Below, piece after piece: positions 1-7,299 of a stretch of 37,541 nt of DNA. Where the stretch lies: IMG/VR virus record IMGVR_UViG_3300035698_001793, positions 1 to 37,541 of that record; one strand, 5' to 3'. The notes under the pieces are model-generated. The model had not been told where the DNA came from. It ran no database searches and saw nothing but the letters and a program-made list of their open reading frames with translations. Made by a program: the position numbers and the translations under genes. The stretch is from a virus. Each line of letters opens with the position of its first letter. Position 1 is the first letter of the stretch.

Positions 1-92
1 AAATCCCGCTGAAAAACTCACCAACTGCACTAAAATTACTTTTAATATTCTCCCAACCTTGTTTAAATATATCAGTAAAAAACGTTCCAACT
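1..92. repeat. 92-bp terminal direct repeat, left copy
   Basis: Bases 1-92 are identical to 37450-37541. The copy lies inside the tape-measure repeat region, and merging the two restores the reading frame. It therefore looks like assembly overlap of a circular or permuted molecule, not an extra physical end repeat. Confidence 0.95.
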
Positions 93-480
93 GCACTAAA
101 CTTTTCTTTTATTGTATCCCAAATACCGCTGAAAAATGTTCCAACTTTATTAAAATTGCTTTTAATGTTTTCCCAACCTTGTTTGAATATATCAGTAAAA
201 AACGTTCCAACTGCACTAAACGCAGCTTTAATGTTTTCCCAAATGCCACTGAAGAACTCACCAACTGTACTAAACACGCCTTTAATGAACTCCCAAGCTG
301 CGGTGAAAAACCCTTTTATATCTTCCCACATATCACTGAACCAACCGATGATTGAATCCCAGTTTTTAATTATTATGCCTAATGGTACATACTTAAAAAA
401 CAAATCTTTTATGAAATCCCATGCTTTAGTGAAAAACCCTTTTATCTTCTCCCATACTTCGCCAAACCATTCAGATATTT
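1..480. repeat. 120-bp tandem repeats in the tape measure gene (left part)
   Basis: Units begin at about 1, 121, 241 and 361, each recognisable by tccc-aaat...ccaact...tcccaa. The first two are close to each other and the later ones progressively diverged. Each unit encodes 40 residues made of two similar halves with W at the start and SAVG-x-FF in the middle. The array continues at the right end of the window (37330-37541), where units are identical. Confidence 0.9.
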
Positions 481-2125
481 TGCCCCAAACTCTAATTGCC
501 CATTCTTTTATCTTATCCCAGTTTTTATATAGCAATACACCGATTGCTATCAATGCGGCTATCGCTAACACGATTAACGTTATTGGTGAAGTTAAAACCG
601 CCATAACAGTTGCAAATGCTCCTGTTACTGCTGTTGCAACTCCCATTACTATATTATAAATTAATATGGCTGCTGCTATTATTCCAAATGCTGTTGCCAA
701 TACTTTAACAAGTGTTTCATGTTCTTTAATCCAATCAACCACTGTTATAATTATATCTACCAACCCGTTTAATAAATCCGCAAAGAAACCAACCGCTGTT
801 GCCACTCCATCCATAGCAAGTGTTAGGAAGTCCGTACCTTCTGTACTCTCTTTAAACTTATCAATTATCGGTTGAATAGCTTCTTTTATTTTTGTAAACG
901 CTTCACTAAACTTTTCTTTTATCTCATCAATCTTAGGCTTATTGTTTTCAAACCAAGCCGATACTGTATCTTTGATTTTGTTAATTAAATCAATTGAACC
1001 GTTAATAGCCTTTTCAATTGTTGGTGCCATCTTATCGCCAAATTCAATCGATGTAGCCGCTACATTAGCCTTTATTCTATCAAACGCAGATGCAATCCCT
1101 GTATCCATTGTTTCAAATGCTTCATCGGTTGCCCCTGCGCTGTTTTCCATAGCTTCTAAATTCTCAATAAACGCCGCACCGTCATTAGCTGTTAAGCCCA
1201 ATATCGCTTGTCCTGCTTCAATTGAACCAAACATATTAGTAACACTTGTGTCATTATCTTCTGCCATATCTGACATTGCCATTAATCCATCTTCGATTTT
1301 ACCGCCATTTTCAATAAAGTCTGGGAACGTTTCGCCATTTGCTTTTTCAAAATTCTTAAATGCTGCGGAACCCTCTTTGCCTAACTCTGTAAACGCACCT
1401 TTTAATTGTGTCATAACAACTGATGTTGGTGTTCCTGTTGCTGTTAATGTTGCTACTGCTGCTGTAACTTCGCCAAATTCAACACCTAAATTAGCCGCTA
1501 TTGGTGCAACATTAAATATGCTAGATGCTATTTCGTCAATTGTAGTTTTACCTTTTTTAACTGCGGTAAACATTAAATCTGAAGCATCGGCAGCATCGAT
1601 ATTTTCCGCACCATACGCATTAACTACGCTTGTTAATCCATCAACTGATGTTTCTAGTTCTGTAACACCGCCTTTAGCTAACTTTTGAGCAGTTTCCATG
1701 AACGAAAAAACATTATCTTCGGGTATGCCTGCCGATAATGCACTATATAAAGATGGTACAACTTCGTCAGGTAATACTCCGAACTTTTTAGAAAAATCTA
1801 AAACTTGACCTTCCATCTTCTTCATTGCTTCACTTGATATGCCCGGTAACAATGTAAAGACTTCATTCATGCCTTTTTCAAATGATGCGAATTGTTTAAC
1901 CGATATCGCTGCAAATCCAACTACTGCTGCCCCACCTATTACGGCTGCTTTACCAATGGTTTTGAATATTTTACCGACACCAGTACCAATACCACTCATG
2001 AACTTACTTAATCCGCCTGTTTTCGTCTGTAGTCCATCAAGTTGTTTATCGACCTGATCGCCGCCTTTTAGTCCTATTGAACCAAACAGTTTAAACGCTT
2101 CAAATCCGCCACCTGTCATAGCCAT
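1..2125 (-). CDS. Tape measure protein, N-terminal 708 codons (continues across window end)
   Basis: This gene sets tail length and is threaded through the tail tube; it starts at 2125 after an AGGTAGGTG ribosome site and runs open off the window at base 1. The translation has a basic N-terminus, then a TP901-type core (about residues 90-330, with LPDEVVPSLYSALSAGIPED and the later Ala/Thr-rich helices), a long hydrophobic stretch (about residues 465-540, several possible membrane-inserting helices), and from about residue 548 a run of Trp/Phe-rich repeats of the WENIKSNFSAVGEFFSGI type with a 40-residue period. The C-terminus is the separate open frame at 36821-37541. Removing the 92-bp end overlap gives 2,754 nt (918 codons) in one frame, whereas simple end-to-end joining would shift the frame. 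Position after the tail chaperones and before the hub is the standard siphophage order. Confidence 0.93.
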   Translation of the reverse strand, partial: MAMTGGGFEAFKLFGSIGLKGGDQVDKQLDGLQTKTGGLSKFMSGIGTGVGKIFKTIGKAAVIGGAAVVGFAAISVKQFASFEKGMNEVFTLLPGISSEAMKKMEGQVLDFSKKFGVLPDEVVPSLYSALSAGIPEDNVFSFMETAQKLAKGGVTELETSVDGLTSVVNAYGAENIDAADASDLMFTAVKKGKTTIDEIASSIFNVAPIAANLGVEFGEVTAAVATLTATGTPTSVVMTQLKGAFTELGKEGSAAFKNFEKANGETFPDFIENGGKIEDGLMAMSDMAEDNDTSVTNMFGSIEAGQAILGLTANDGAAFIENLEAMENSAGATDEAFETMDTGIASAFDRIKANVAATSIEFGDKMAPTIEKAINGSIDLINKIKDTVSAWFENNKPKIDEIKEKFSEAFTKIKEAIQPIIDKFKESTEGTDFLTLAMDGVATAVGFFADLLNGLVDIIITVVDWIKEHETLVKVLATAFGIIAAAILIYNIVMGVATAVTGAFATVMAVLTSPITLIVLAIAALIAIGVLLYKNWDKIKEWAIRVWGKISEWFGEVWEKIKGFFTKAWDFIKDLFFKYVPLGIIIKNWDSIIGWFSDMWEDIKGFFTAAWEFIKGVFSTVGEFFSGIWENIKAAFSAVGTFFTDIFKQGWENIKSNFNKVGTFFSGIWDTIKEKFSAVGTFFTDIFKQGWENIKSNFSAVGEFFSGI

Positions 2126-2144
2126 GTTAAACACCTACCTTTAG

Positions 2145-2162
2145 ACTGTATATTTATACAGT
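2145..2162 (-). promoter_or_regulatory. Inverted repeat in the tape-measure leader
   Basis: Arms actgtata (2145-2152) and tatacagt (2155-2162) are perfectly complementary and lie about 20 bases upstream of the tape-measure start, just before its ribosome site. It is either a leader hairpin or a protein-binding palindrome. A related palindrome with ACTGTA/TACAG arms precedes the scaffold gene (7159-7179). There is no T-run, so it is not a simple terminator. Confidence 0.45.
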
Positions 2163-2237
2163 AAAGACACCCAAAATTAGTATTTTGAATGTCATAGTTT
2201 ATTATTCGGTTTAGTTTATTGTTAACTATATTTTTCA

Positions 2238-2510
2238 TTATATCCACCCATGTTTCTCACGCATTTCAGCAACTTCATCTATAACTGATTTTGTCGATTT
2301 GACATTTATAATAGTATTAGGTTTCTGATAAAACTGTTCAAAAGTTTTAAAGTTCTCTTGTGTATAATGCGGATATGCAGAACAATATAACTCCCATTGT
2401 CTACGTTCTTGTCTTAACTCTATCGCCTCCCGAAACAACTCTAAACATTCACCAAAATCCATATCCATTAAATATTTAATATCTAGGTATGTAGTTGCCA
2501 ATAAATGCAA
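2238..2510 (-). CDS. Tail assembly chaperone, frameshift extension (gpT-like)
   Basis: The second frame of the tail chaperone pair, between the first chaperone and the tape measure. It has no ATG of its own at the expected place: the only early candidate start is a TTG at 2510, while the frame is open upstream through the end of the preceding gene to the slippery site at 2552-2558. The likely product is therefore a fusion of the first chaperone with this about 100-residue charged extension (beginning Y-Q-S-S-Q-R-G-E-I-R after the shift and ending with a basic/acidic tail EMREKHGWI). By analogy with lambda G/GT, the long form binds the tape measure and recruits tail tube subunits. Position and frame are seen; function is inferred from synteny. 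Confidence 0.7.
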   Translation of the reverse strand: MHLLATTYLDIKYLMDMDFGECLELFREAIELRQERRQWELYCSAYPHYTQENFKTFEQFYQKPNTIINVKSTKSVIDEVAEMREKHGWI

Positions 2511-2524
2511 TATTTCAGGATATC

Positions 2525-2827
2525 TTATTTCTCCTCTTTGGGAGGATTGATAAAATTTATCATTGATACAACAACGGTTCTCAACGCTCCTGCAATTTCT
2601 TCGAGTGCCATGTCATCAATTTCTTTGGCTGGTACATCTAATATATCGCCTAGTAATTCGTTTAACTCTTTATCGGCTAAATAAATCCTTTTAACTATCT
2701 CAATTACCATTGCAAAACCAAACGCCATTTGCGACATATCTTTCGACACTTCAACTTTGATATCCATTTTAAATATCATCTTGCTTATCATCTTAATATG
2801 TTTACCTTTTAATCTCATATCTGCCAT
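2525..2827 (-). CDS. Tail assembly chaperone (gpG-like)
   Basis: A 100-residue, mostly helical protein immediately downstream of the major tail protein gene and upstream of the frameshift extension and tape measure. That is the position of the conserved siphophage tail chaperone. The sequence alternates basic N-terminal residues with a helical middle (VEIVKRIYLADKELNELLGD) and ends PPKEEK. It carries a candidate -1 frameshift site close to its 3' end. No residue-level family motif is recognisable, so the call rests on size, position and the frameshift architecture. It would act in the cytoplasm during tail assembly and be absent from the virion. Confidence 0.65.
   Translation of the reverse strand: MADMRLKGKHIKMISKMIFKMDIKVEVSKDMSQMAFGFAMVIEIVKRIYLADKELNELLGDILDVPAKEIDDMALEEIAGALRTVVVSMINFINPPKEEK
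2532..2558 (-). promoter_or_regulatory. Candidate programmed -1 ribosomal frameshift signal
   Basis: On the minus strand the heptamer A-AAT-TTT (2558-2552) lies in the zero frame of the first chaperone and fits the X-XXY-YYZ rule. Five bases later a hairpin with arms TCCTC (2546-2542) and GAGGA (2536-2532) and a 5-base loop can form. The -1 frame is open from here into 2238-2510. The GAGGAG in the hairpin could also act as an internal Shine-Dalgarno stimulator. Confidence 0.6.
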
Positions 2828-2850
2828 TGTTCTAACCCTCCATTAATTAT

Positions 2851-3375
2851 CTAAGTAGTTGCAAATTCAACCGTCCAACTAGGTGTTGATGTAGTTGCTT
2901 CTAATGATGTGGCTGTAAATACCAGTTCAGGTACAACCTCATCTTTGTCAAGTAAATCCCAGTTTAATGGATCCATGTTAATTGCGTTATCAACCGTTAT
3001 GTTAACCGCATTACCGCCTTTAGTTTTACCAGTCCATTTAATTTTCTTATAATCACCGTCTGCAACTGCTAACAATCCCGTTATGGTGGTTACCGCTGCT
3101 CCTGCTGAACTGTTCATAGCCGGATAGAAATCATTAACGTTAGCTGGTAACATTTCTAACGCTCTAACCGTTAAAGTTGCTACTTGTTCGTCAATTGCGA
3201 TTCTACCTTTTACAAATCCTCTATCTCCGTCTGCTTCTTGTTTTCTGTAAGTGTTAGTAACGTTAAAGTTACCGCCACCCCGGGTAACTGCAATATCAGT
3301 TAATGTTGAAGTTGTTAACGCTTCCCCGAAACTAAATATTCCATCTCCTAATAAAATATCACTTGGTGATGCCAT
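2851..3375 (-). CDS. Major tail (tube) protein
   Basis: A 174-residue protein beginning MASPSDILLGDG, beta-rich with many Thr, Val and Ala residues, typical of siphophage tail tube subunits. It is the largest gene between the head-tail connector cluster and the tail chaperones, exactly where the tube gene sits in SPP1- and HK97-like genomes. The central part (TLTVRALEMLPANVNDFYPA) and the C-terminal strand-rich segment ending WTVEFATT are consistent with the tail-tube fold, although no diagnostic motif can be read by eye. It would polymerise around the tape measure to form the tail shaft. The ribosome site is an AAGGGAG-type run in front of the ATG at 3375. Confidence 0.75.
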   Translation of the reverse strand: MASPSDILLGDGIFSFGEALTTSTLTDIAVTRGGGNFNVTNTYRKQEADGDRGFVKGRIAIDEQVATLTVRALEMLPANVNDFYPAMNSSAGAAVTTITGLLAVADGDYKKIKWTGKTKGGNAVNITVDNAINMDPLNWDLLDKDEVVPELVFTATSLEATTSTPSWTVEFATT

Positions 3376-3394
3376 TTATTTCACTCCCTTTTTT

Positions 3395-3796
3395 TTATAA
3401 ACTATATACCCTACATCGGTATCTTAATTGTCTTCTTAATATCTGTTCATCGGCTGCGGGTAATAGGTTTCTACTTAACCGATACATTTTGAACGCTGGT
3501 GTACCGCCTGCCCCACTATCCCACCGATTTAATCCTGTCGGACTGGTGTTATCTCCATCTCCGTCAAGTGAATCAACTAACCCTTCTATCCGTGTTGCAT
3601 CAAATCCATTATCGGTTATATCAACTTCAATAATAAAATCTTCAACGGTTTCAATCTCGCTAGTCGATCTATATACCCAACTCACATACGGTAATTTAGT
3701 TTTAGGATCAATAACATCTCCGTAATAAACCCGACCACCGCTATATAATGCTTTAATTTTATTTGTTACGTTTGCTAAAAAACTAACTAATGCCAT
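3395..3796 (-). CDS. Tail terminator / completion-like protein
   Basis: A 133-residue protein overlapping the end of the HK97-gp10-like gene by 14 bases, so translation is probably coupled. It begins MALVSFLANVTNKIKALY and contains LPYVSWVYRSTSE followed by beta-strand-like stretches (FIIEVDITDNGFDATRIEGLVDSL). This resembles tail completion proteins of the SPP1 gp17 / lambda gpU position group, which cap the tail tube and join it to the connector. Length and location immediately before the major tail protein agree. The assignment depends on synteny plus the general pattern, not on a catalytic motif. Confidence 0.6.
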   Translation of the reverse strand: MALVSFLANVTNKIKALYSGGRVYYGDVIDPKTKLPYVSWVYRSTSEIETVEDFIIEVDITDNGFDATRIEGLVDSLDGDGDNTSPTGLNRWDSGAGGTPAFKMYRLSRNLLPAADEQILRRQLRYRCRVYSL

Positions 3797-4217
3797 GTCC
3801 GAATTTCACCTTCTTTATAATGTTTTTTATTTCGCTGATATTATCTTCGGCTGCTGGTGTCAAGAACGGTTGTGGTTCCATACCTTTTGTTACGTGCCCT
3901 ATACCCATATCATCGATATACAACCACGCTGTTTTTCTGCCATCGCCATCAGCTGCATAAATCCCCGTACCTTTTTCAACAAAAACCGCATAATCTACAT
4001 TTGTTCCTACTATAGCTATCTTATTCTTAGCATCAACTAGAAACCGTATGCTGGATTGTAGATTACCGCCTACCTTGCCACCAGTGTATTGCCCTTTAGG
4101 TGCTAATGCTGCCGCCCTACCATCTACAAACAACCCTATAGCTGTTAATACATCAATTTCGTATTTCTCGATTAGTTTCATAGCTTCGTTCCAATTATCC
4201 TTATATTCAACTGCCAT
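3783..4217 (-). CDS. HK97 gp10-like head-tail joining protein
   Basis: A 144-residue protein with the family features of HK97 gp10 / minor tail joining proteins: an N-terminal helix, then VDGRAAALAPKGQYTGGKVGGNLQSS (small residues and glycines followed by a strand), and the recurring VDYAVFVEKGTG-type strand and loop in the middle, ending with QPFLTPAAEDN and a helical tail. The motif pair 'Y-A-x-F-V-E-x-G-T' and 'Q-P-F-L-x-P-A' is characteristic of this family. It sits between the stopper-like gene and the tail completion gene and overlaps the latter. It would act at the head-tail interface of the virion. Confidence 0.8.
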   Translation of the reverse strand: MAVEYKDNWNEAMKLIEKYEIDVLTAIGLFVDGRAAALAPKGQYTGGKVGGNLQSSIRFLVDAKNKIAIVGTNVDYAVFVEKGTGIYAADGDGRKTAWLYIDDMGIGHVTKGMEPQPFLTPAAEDNISEIKNIIKKVKFGHGIS

Positions 4218-4227
4218 AACGTACCTC

Positions 4228-4572
4228 CTAAGTTGATAGATTATCCGACTTATTATACTCTAATAATATCTCAATATGATGTTGTCGTAATACAGGATCA
4301 TCATCGTGTAACACTCGGTAATATTCGCTATTACTATCTTTGATTCTATGTTTGTTTTTAATCCAACTATTAGTTGACGAACATCCAATTACATGAGTTG
4401 CTTTGTCGATATATTGCGCTCCTACCAAAGTGTCTTGCCCTGTTAGATAATCCATCCACCCTGTGAAAGTAGCTTTAGTACTCCATGTTGGGTTGTATGA
4501 ACCTATCGCAGATTGTCCTGTGGTTTCTTCTTCTACCGTAAACGTGTTTGTATAATAATCTTGAATACTCAT
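4228..4572 (-). CDS. Head-tail stopper / adaptor-like protein
   Basis: A 114-residue protein starting MSIQDYYTNTF. The ATG at 4572 overlaps the stop of the upstream connector gene as ATGA, which is why I prefer it to the ATG seven codons upstream at 4593. The body is beta-rich, with a middle segment on tolerance to water-exposed strands (GWMDYLTGQDTLVG) and an EYYRVLHDDDPV segment before the last strand (HHIEILLEY), the usual pattern of SPP1 gp16-like stoppers and HK97 gp9-like adaptors. It is placed between the portal-binding connector and the gp10-like gene, as in related phages. The function of closing the filled head is inferred from family and position. Confidence 0.65.
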   Translation of the reverse strand: MSIQDYYTNTFTVEEETTGQSAIGSYNPTWSTKATFTGWMDYLTGQDTLVGAQYIDKATHVIGCSSTNSWIKNKHRIKDSNSEYYRVLHDDDPVLRQHHIEILLEYNKSDNLST

Positions 4573-5171
4573 ACAAACGCCACGTTCCGCCATTTATTCA
4601 GGCTTTTAATAATAGCTTTAGGATAACCTTCTGCCATTTCCATATCACCTTTGTAAGTTACACTATACCTAGATACACTTTCGGATGCTACTGCATAATC
4701 GTAATTCGATAACTTATATTTCACCATCTGAGCCATTGCACTTTTCAGTGCGTTTGGATAATCAACTTGATTTATCTGTACATAAGCTGCTTCATCTTCG
4801 GTTACTAGGTTATCAAAATAAGGTCTTGAAGTACTGCTATATAAAGTCAATACCGTACTAGTAACGGTTTCAATGTCGAAAAACCCATCATTATTAAATG
4901 AGTTCTGTATTTGTACGGTATTATCTGTTTTGAAATTAGATTCAACGAATCCATCGCCTGTTCCATCATATGTAATCGTATCAGCACTTGTTGAATTTCG
5001 AGTAAAATTAATATCACCAGTGGAAATTAAAACCCTAGCACTACGAAACCCATTGTTACAATATTCCCTAATATCATCTTCGATAATCGGGATATTAATG
5101 TTAATTAAATCATCTTGAGTCGATCCTGTGATTGCTAATAACGTTTTAATTTCTGCTAAAGTTGCTATCAT
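4569..5171 (-). CDS. Head-tail connector (gp15/HK97 gp6-like) with insertion
   Basis: A 200-residue protein. Its N-terminus (MIATLAEIKTLLAITGSTQDD, then IPIIEDDIREYCNN) and C-terminal helical part (YPNALKSAMAQMVKYKLSN, later GYPKAIIKSLNKW) are typical of the phage connector family that docks on the portal. Between them is an additional strand-rich segment of about 75 residues (roughly residues 45-120), so it is longer than the usual 100-120 residue connectors. This insertion may be a surface-exposed domain. The gene is the second after the coat gene and its stop overlaps the start of the stopper gene. Confidence 0.75.
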   Translation of the reverse strand: MIATLAEIKTLLAITGSTQDDLININIPIIEDDIREYCNNGFRSARVLISTGDINFTRNSTSADTITYDGTGDGFVESNFKTDNTVQIQNSFNNDGFFDIETVTSTVLTLYSSTSRPYFDNLVTEDEAAYVQINQVDYPNALKSAMAQMVKYKLSNYDYAVASESVSRYSVTYKGDMEMAEGYPKAIIKSLNKWRNVAFV

Positions 5172-5187
5172 AATTCTACTCCTTTTT

Positions 5188-5586
5188 TTATGCGCTATAT
5201 TCTACATAAGGCATTTTTGCTACGCCAATAAATCCTGCTATACCTGATCCACTCGAACTTAGTGCTACTGATATGTTCCCTGTACTTTGCATAAATCTTG
5301 ATGATTCAAGAGGTCCGATTAATTTTCTATAAGTTACAGTGCCGGTTGATGTTAACGTAACTGTTAATGCTCCTAGATCTTTTCTCCAAGCCATTTTTGT
5401 TGAGCCTGCTGCTATTGTAAATATAGCATCATCGCCACTAGTTGTACTGTTCAATTCAACATACAGGAAGAACTTATCGTCTATCGGTTGATCGAAAGTA
5501 TAAGTTACTATTGTAGTCGTAAACGCTGTAGGCGAGAAAACTACTTCACTATCTCTTACCATTTTAGCTGGTGTTATAGCTGCCAT
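5188..5586 (-). CDS. Hypothetical virion protein, possible head decoration protein
   Basis: A 132-residue protein of almost purely beta-strand composition, rich in Thr, Ser, Val and Gly, lying directly downstream of the major coat gene. Segments such as TTTIVTYTFDQPIDDKFFLYVELN and the later GTVTYRKLIGPLESSRF look like a beta sandwich. Small beta proteins in this genome position are often capsid decoration or auxiliary head proteins, but I recognise no specific family. There is no signal peptide, membrane segment or cysteine motif. It has its own ribosome site (GGAGTG before ATG 5586). Role inferred only from location. Confidence 0.5.
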   Translation of the reverse strand: MAAITPAKMVRDSEVVFSPTAFTTTIVTYTFDQPIDDKFFLYVELNSTTSGDDAIFTIAAGSTKMAWRKDLGALTVTLTSTGTVTYRKLIGPLESSRFMQSTGNISVALSSSGSGIAGFIGVAKMPYVEYSA

Positions 5587-5619
5587 TTATATTCACTCCT
5601 TTATTAATTTAAATTATTT

Positions 5620-6468
5620 TTAAGTTGTTTCAGCTGAATAAGTCAACGCTAGTTGAACTAATCCTTTAGGTTGAACTACTTTGTAACCGTATACGTGTAA
5701 TCCCTTAACTGCATCTGAGAAACCGCTTTCAGGTCTATATGCTTCAACTTCAACGAGTTGTTCAGCATATGTTATTGCTTGTGGTACGCCTGCCATTGCG
5801 TAAGTTGTATAATCAGGTGCTGTTCCTGTTTGATATAAACCGTTAGATTCATAAACATTAAAGCCCATTATACGACCTACAAATCCGTTTGCATATTCGC
5901 CTTCTGCTGATACTGAACCTTCAGTATTTAATATCTTGGATAATACTAATTTAGTAATAGCCCAAGGTGGTAATACTAACCATCTACCTGCTTTTGGTAC
6001 TCCGGCTTCGTTCAGATATTGATTTGCTAACGCTATAGTATCTAATGCTAATGCTGAATCAAACGATGCATCTGTTACGGTGTTAGCTGCTTGATCATAT
6101 AACAATCCAATTGCTACATCAACTGCATCTGACATTTGATAAGCCGCTATGCTCATTGCTTCGCTCATAACTGATACGTTCATTTGAACTTTATCAACAT
6201 CATCAACTTTAAATGCGAAATACTTAGCTTGATCAATGTTTAGTACGGTTTGTGCGCTTTGTAATTCTTCAGGTGTAATACTAGTGCTATTCTTAACATA
6301 ATTAGCAACTGTTATATCACCGATTGAATTTATTTTAACTGTATCGCCTTGACCGCTTATTTCTCCCTCATAATTTCTATTACACAAAGATGCTAATACG
6401 TGCGATGTCTTAAACGTATTTAATATATGCGCACTCCATAATGTTGGAATAAAATTTTGTAATGCCAT
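5620..6468 (-). CDS. Major capsid (coat) protein
   Basis: A 282-residue coat protein beginning MALQNFIPTLWSAHILNTF. It is the usual pattern of Gram-positive phage coat proteins in which a short N-arm is followed by the GDTVKINSIGDITV segment and a VDDVDKVQ motif. The C-terminal part contains a KGLHVYGYKVVQPKGLVQL strand pair. The ATG at 6468 is preferred because AGGTAGG lies 11 bases upstream; the in-frame GTG at 6480 falls inside that ribosome site. It follows the scaffold gene and precedes the connector genes. Length and placement match the HK97-fold coat family. Assembled with the scaffold into the procapsid in the cytoplasm. Confidence 0.9.
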   Translation of the reverse strand: MALQNFIPTLWSAHILNTFKTSHVLASLCNRNYEGEISGQGDTVKINSIGDITVANYVKNSTSITPEELQSAQTVLNIDQAKYFAFKVDDVDKVQMNVSVMSEAMSIAAYQMSDAVDVAIGLLYDQAANTVTDASFDSALALDTIALANQYLNEAGVPKAGRWLVLPPWAITKLVLSKILNTEGSVSAEGEYANGFVGRIMGFNVYESNGLYQTGTAPDYTTYAMAGVPQAITYAEQLVEVEAYRPESGFSDAVKGLHVYGYKVVQPKGLVQLALTYSAETT

Positions 6469-6501
6469 TTTTAAATTCACCTACCTATTTTATTTTATTT
6501 T

Positions 6502-7137
6502 TTATTTCCATGTTGCTTGTGATTTTGTTATTTTGTCTAAGTTCTTTAATACTTCAGATTGCGACATTTTCTTAACTTCATCCACTGTATATAACCCATC
6601 TTGCGATGTATTTTTTTGAGTGGTGTTATTAGGATTCCTGCCACCATCTTTGAACTTACCTTCAACTGCTTTCCCTAGTGAAGCGTTCCATGTTGTTTTG
6701 AACTCTGCCATCCCTGCTTTTGTGCTATCCTCATCTTCACCAATAAAGAAATCTACCAAATTAGTCGGTAATCCTTCTTTGGTTGCTTCGGCTAAAGCGG
6801 TTGTTTTAAGTTCGGCTTTTATTCTTTTCTTTTTCTCGCTATTCAAATCCGATTCCATGCTTTTCAGTCTTTTCTCGGTTGCGGTTTCGGCTGGATATCG
6901 TTCATTGATTTCACGTTCAACCTCAATATCAGTTAACTTTTTCAGGTTATTAGTCTTCCACGTTTCCAAACCTTTAGTAAAATTACTGTCAATTAAAGGT
7001 TGCATAATCTTAGTTCCTGCATCTGAACTTAGAAAGTTTTTAACTTCATCAGGTGTTATAAAACCCCTAACGTAATCTTTAACATCTTCAGCCCCTGCAT
7101 TGTCCTTCAAATACTTTTGAACTTCTTTTAGTTCCAT
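6502..7137 (-). CDS. Capsid scaffolding protein (DUF4355-like)
   Basis: A 211-residue, highly charged protein with a long helical/coiled-coil centre (KRLKSMESDLNSEKKKRIKAE) followed by a C-terminal region containing LPTNLVDFFIG, a pattern typical of the DUF4355 phage scaffold family. The last 40 residues are basic and polar (GGRNPNNTTQKNTSQDG), the expected coat-binding region. It lies immediately upstream of the coat gene and shares the promoter at 7271-7299. An AAGGAG ribosome site precedes ATG 7137. It would form the internal core of the procapsid and leave before packaging. Confidence 0.85.
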   Translation of the reverse strand: MELKEVQKYLKDNAGAEDVKDYVRGFITPDEVKNFLSSDAGTKIMQPLIDSNFTKGLETWKTNNLKKLTDIEVEREINERYPAETATEKRLKSMESDLNSEKKKRIKAELKTTALAEATKEGLPTNLVDFFIGEDEDSTKAGMAEFKTTWNASLGKAVEGKFKDGGRNPNNTTQKNTSQDGLYTVDEVKKMSQSEVLKNLDKITKSQATWK

Positions 7138-7158
7138 GATTATATCTCCTTATTTATC

Positions 7159-7179
7159 CTGTAAGTACTAGCCTTACAG
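7159..7179 (-). promoter_or_regulatory. Inverted repeat just upstream of the scaffold ribosome site
   Basis: Arms ctgtaag (7159-7165) and cttacag (7173-7179) with a 7-base loop can form a hairpin ending about 10 bases before the AAGGAG of the scaffold gene. Its arm sequence resembles the tape-measure leader palindrome at 2145-2162. It could be a protein-binding operator in RNA or DNA; nothing in the sequence distinguishes these. Confidence 0.45.
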
Positions 7180-7184
7180 TATTA

Positions 7185-7231
7185 GTTTTTTCCAAAAATA
7201 AAGAACGTTCTCCCTATTTAGGAAAACGCTC
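7185..7231 (-). terminator. Terminator-like hairpin inside the scaffold/coat leader
   Basis: On the minus strand GAGCGTTTTCC (from 7231) pairs with GGAGAACGTTC (to 7203): 11 pairs with two G-T wobbles and a 7-base loop, followed by the T-rich TTTATTTTTGG. It lies about 35 bases downstream of the predicted start of the 7271-7299 promoter and about 65 bases before the scaffold gene. It could terminate upstream readthrough or act as an attenuator. TTTTCC in the 5' arm can alternatively pair with GGAAAA just downstream. Confidence 0.55.
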
Positions 7232-7270
7232 CAAATGGCGCCTATTTATAATATTTATTTAATTATCGTT

Positions 7271-7299
7271 ATTATACCATTATGTTGCTTATTTGTCAA
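7271..7299 (-). promoter_or_regulatory. Strong promoter for scaffold/coat operon
   Basis: On the minus strand, TTGACA (7299-7294), a 17-base spacer and TATAAT (7276-7271) form a perfect sigma-A-type consensus with an extended TGG before the -10. It overlaps the end of the Com-like gene and points to the scaffold and coat genes. Confidence 0.85.

Noticed and set aside
1-92. Physical direct terminal repeat of a linear genome
   Set aside because: It is only 92 bp, lies inside an internal gene repeat, and merging is needed to keep the gene frame; assembly overlap is simpler.
1-480. CRISPR-like array from the periodic repeats
   Set aside because: The 120-bp units are contiguous, have no spacers and are an in-frame part of the tape measure gene.
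59-1688. Long open frames on the plus strand (59-355, 156-659, 942-1688)
   Set aside because: They lie opposite the tape measure gene, lack ribosome sites, and mirror its codon pattern; they are shadows of the real minus-strand gene.
4252-4257. TATAAT-like element in the stopper gene
   Set aside because: No -35 match at 16-18 bases and it is inside coding sequence.
6620-7075. Plus-strand 151-residue frame opposite the scaffold gene
   Set aside because: No ribosome site or promoter; the minus-strand frame has scaffold features. Similar shadows at 27654-28166 and 26976-27326 were rejected for the same reasons.
7203-7210. gaacgttc as a LexA/SOS box
   Set aside because: Gram-positive boxes need GAAC-N4-GTTC; here the halves are adjacent and belong to a hairpin arm.
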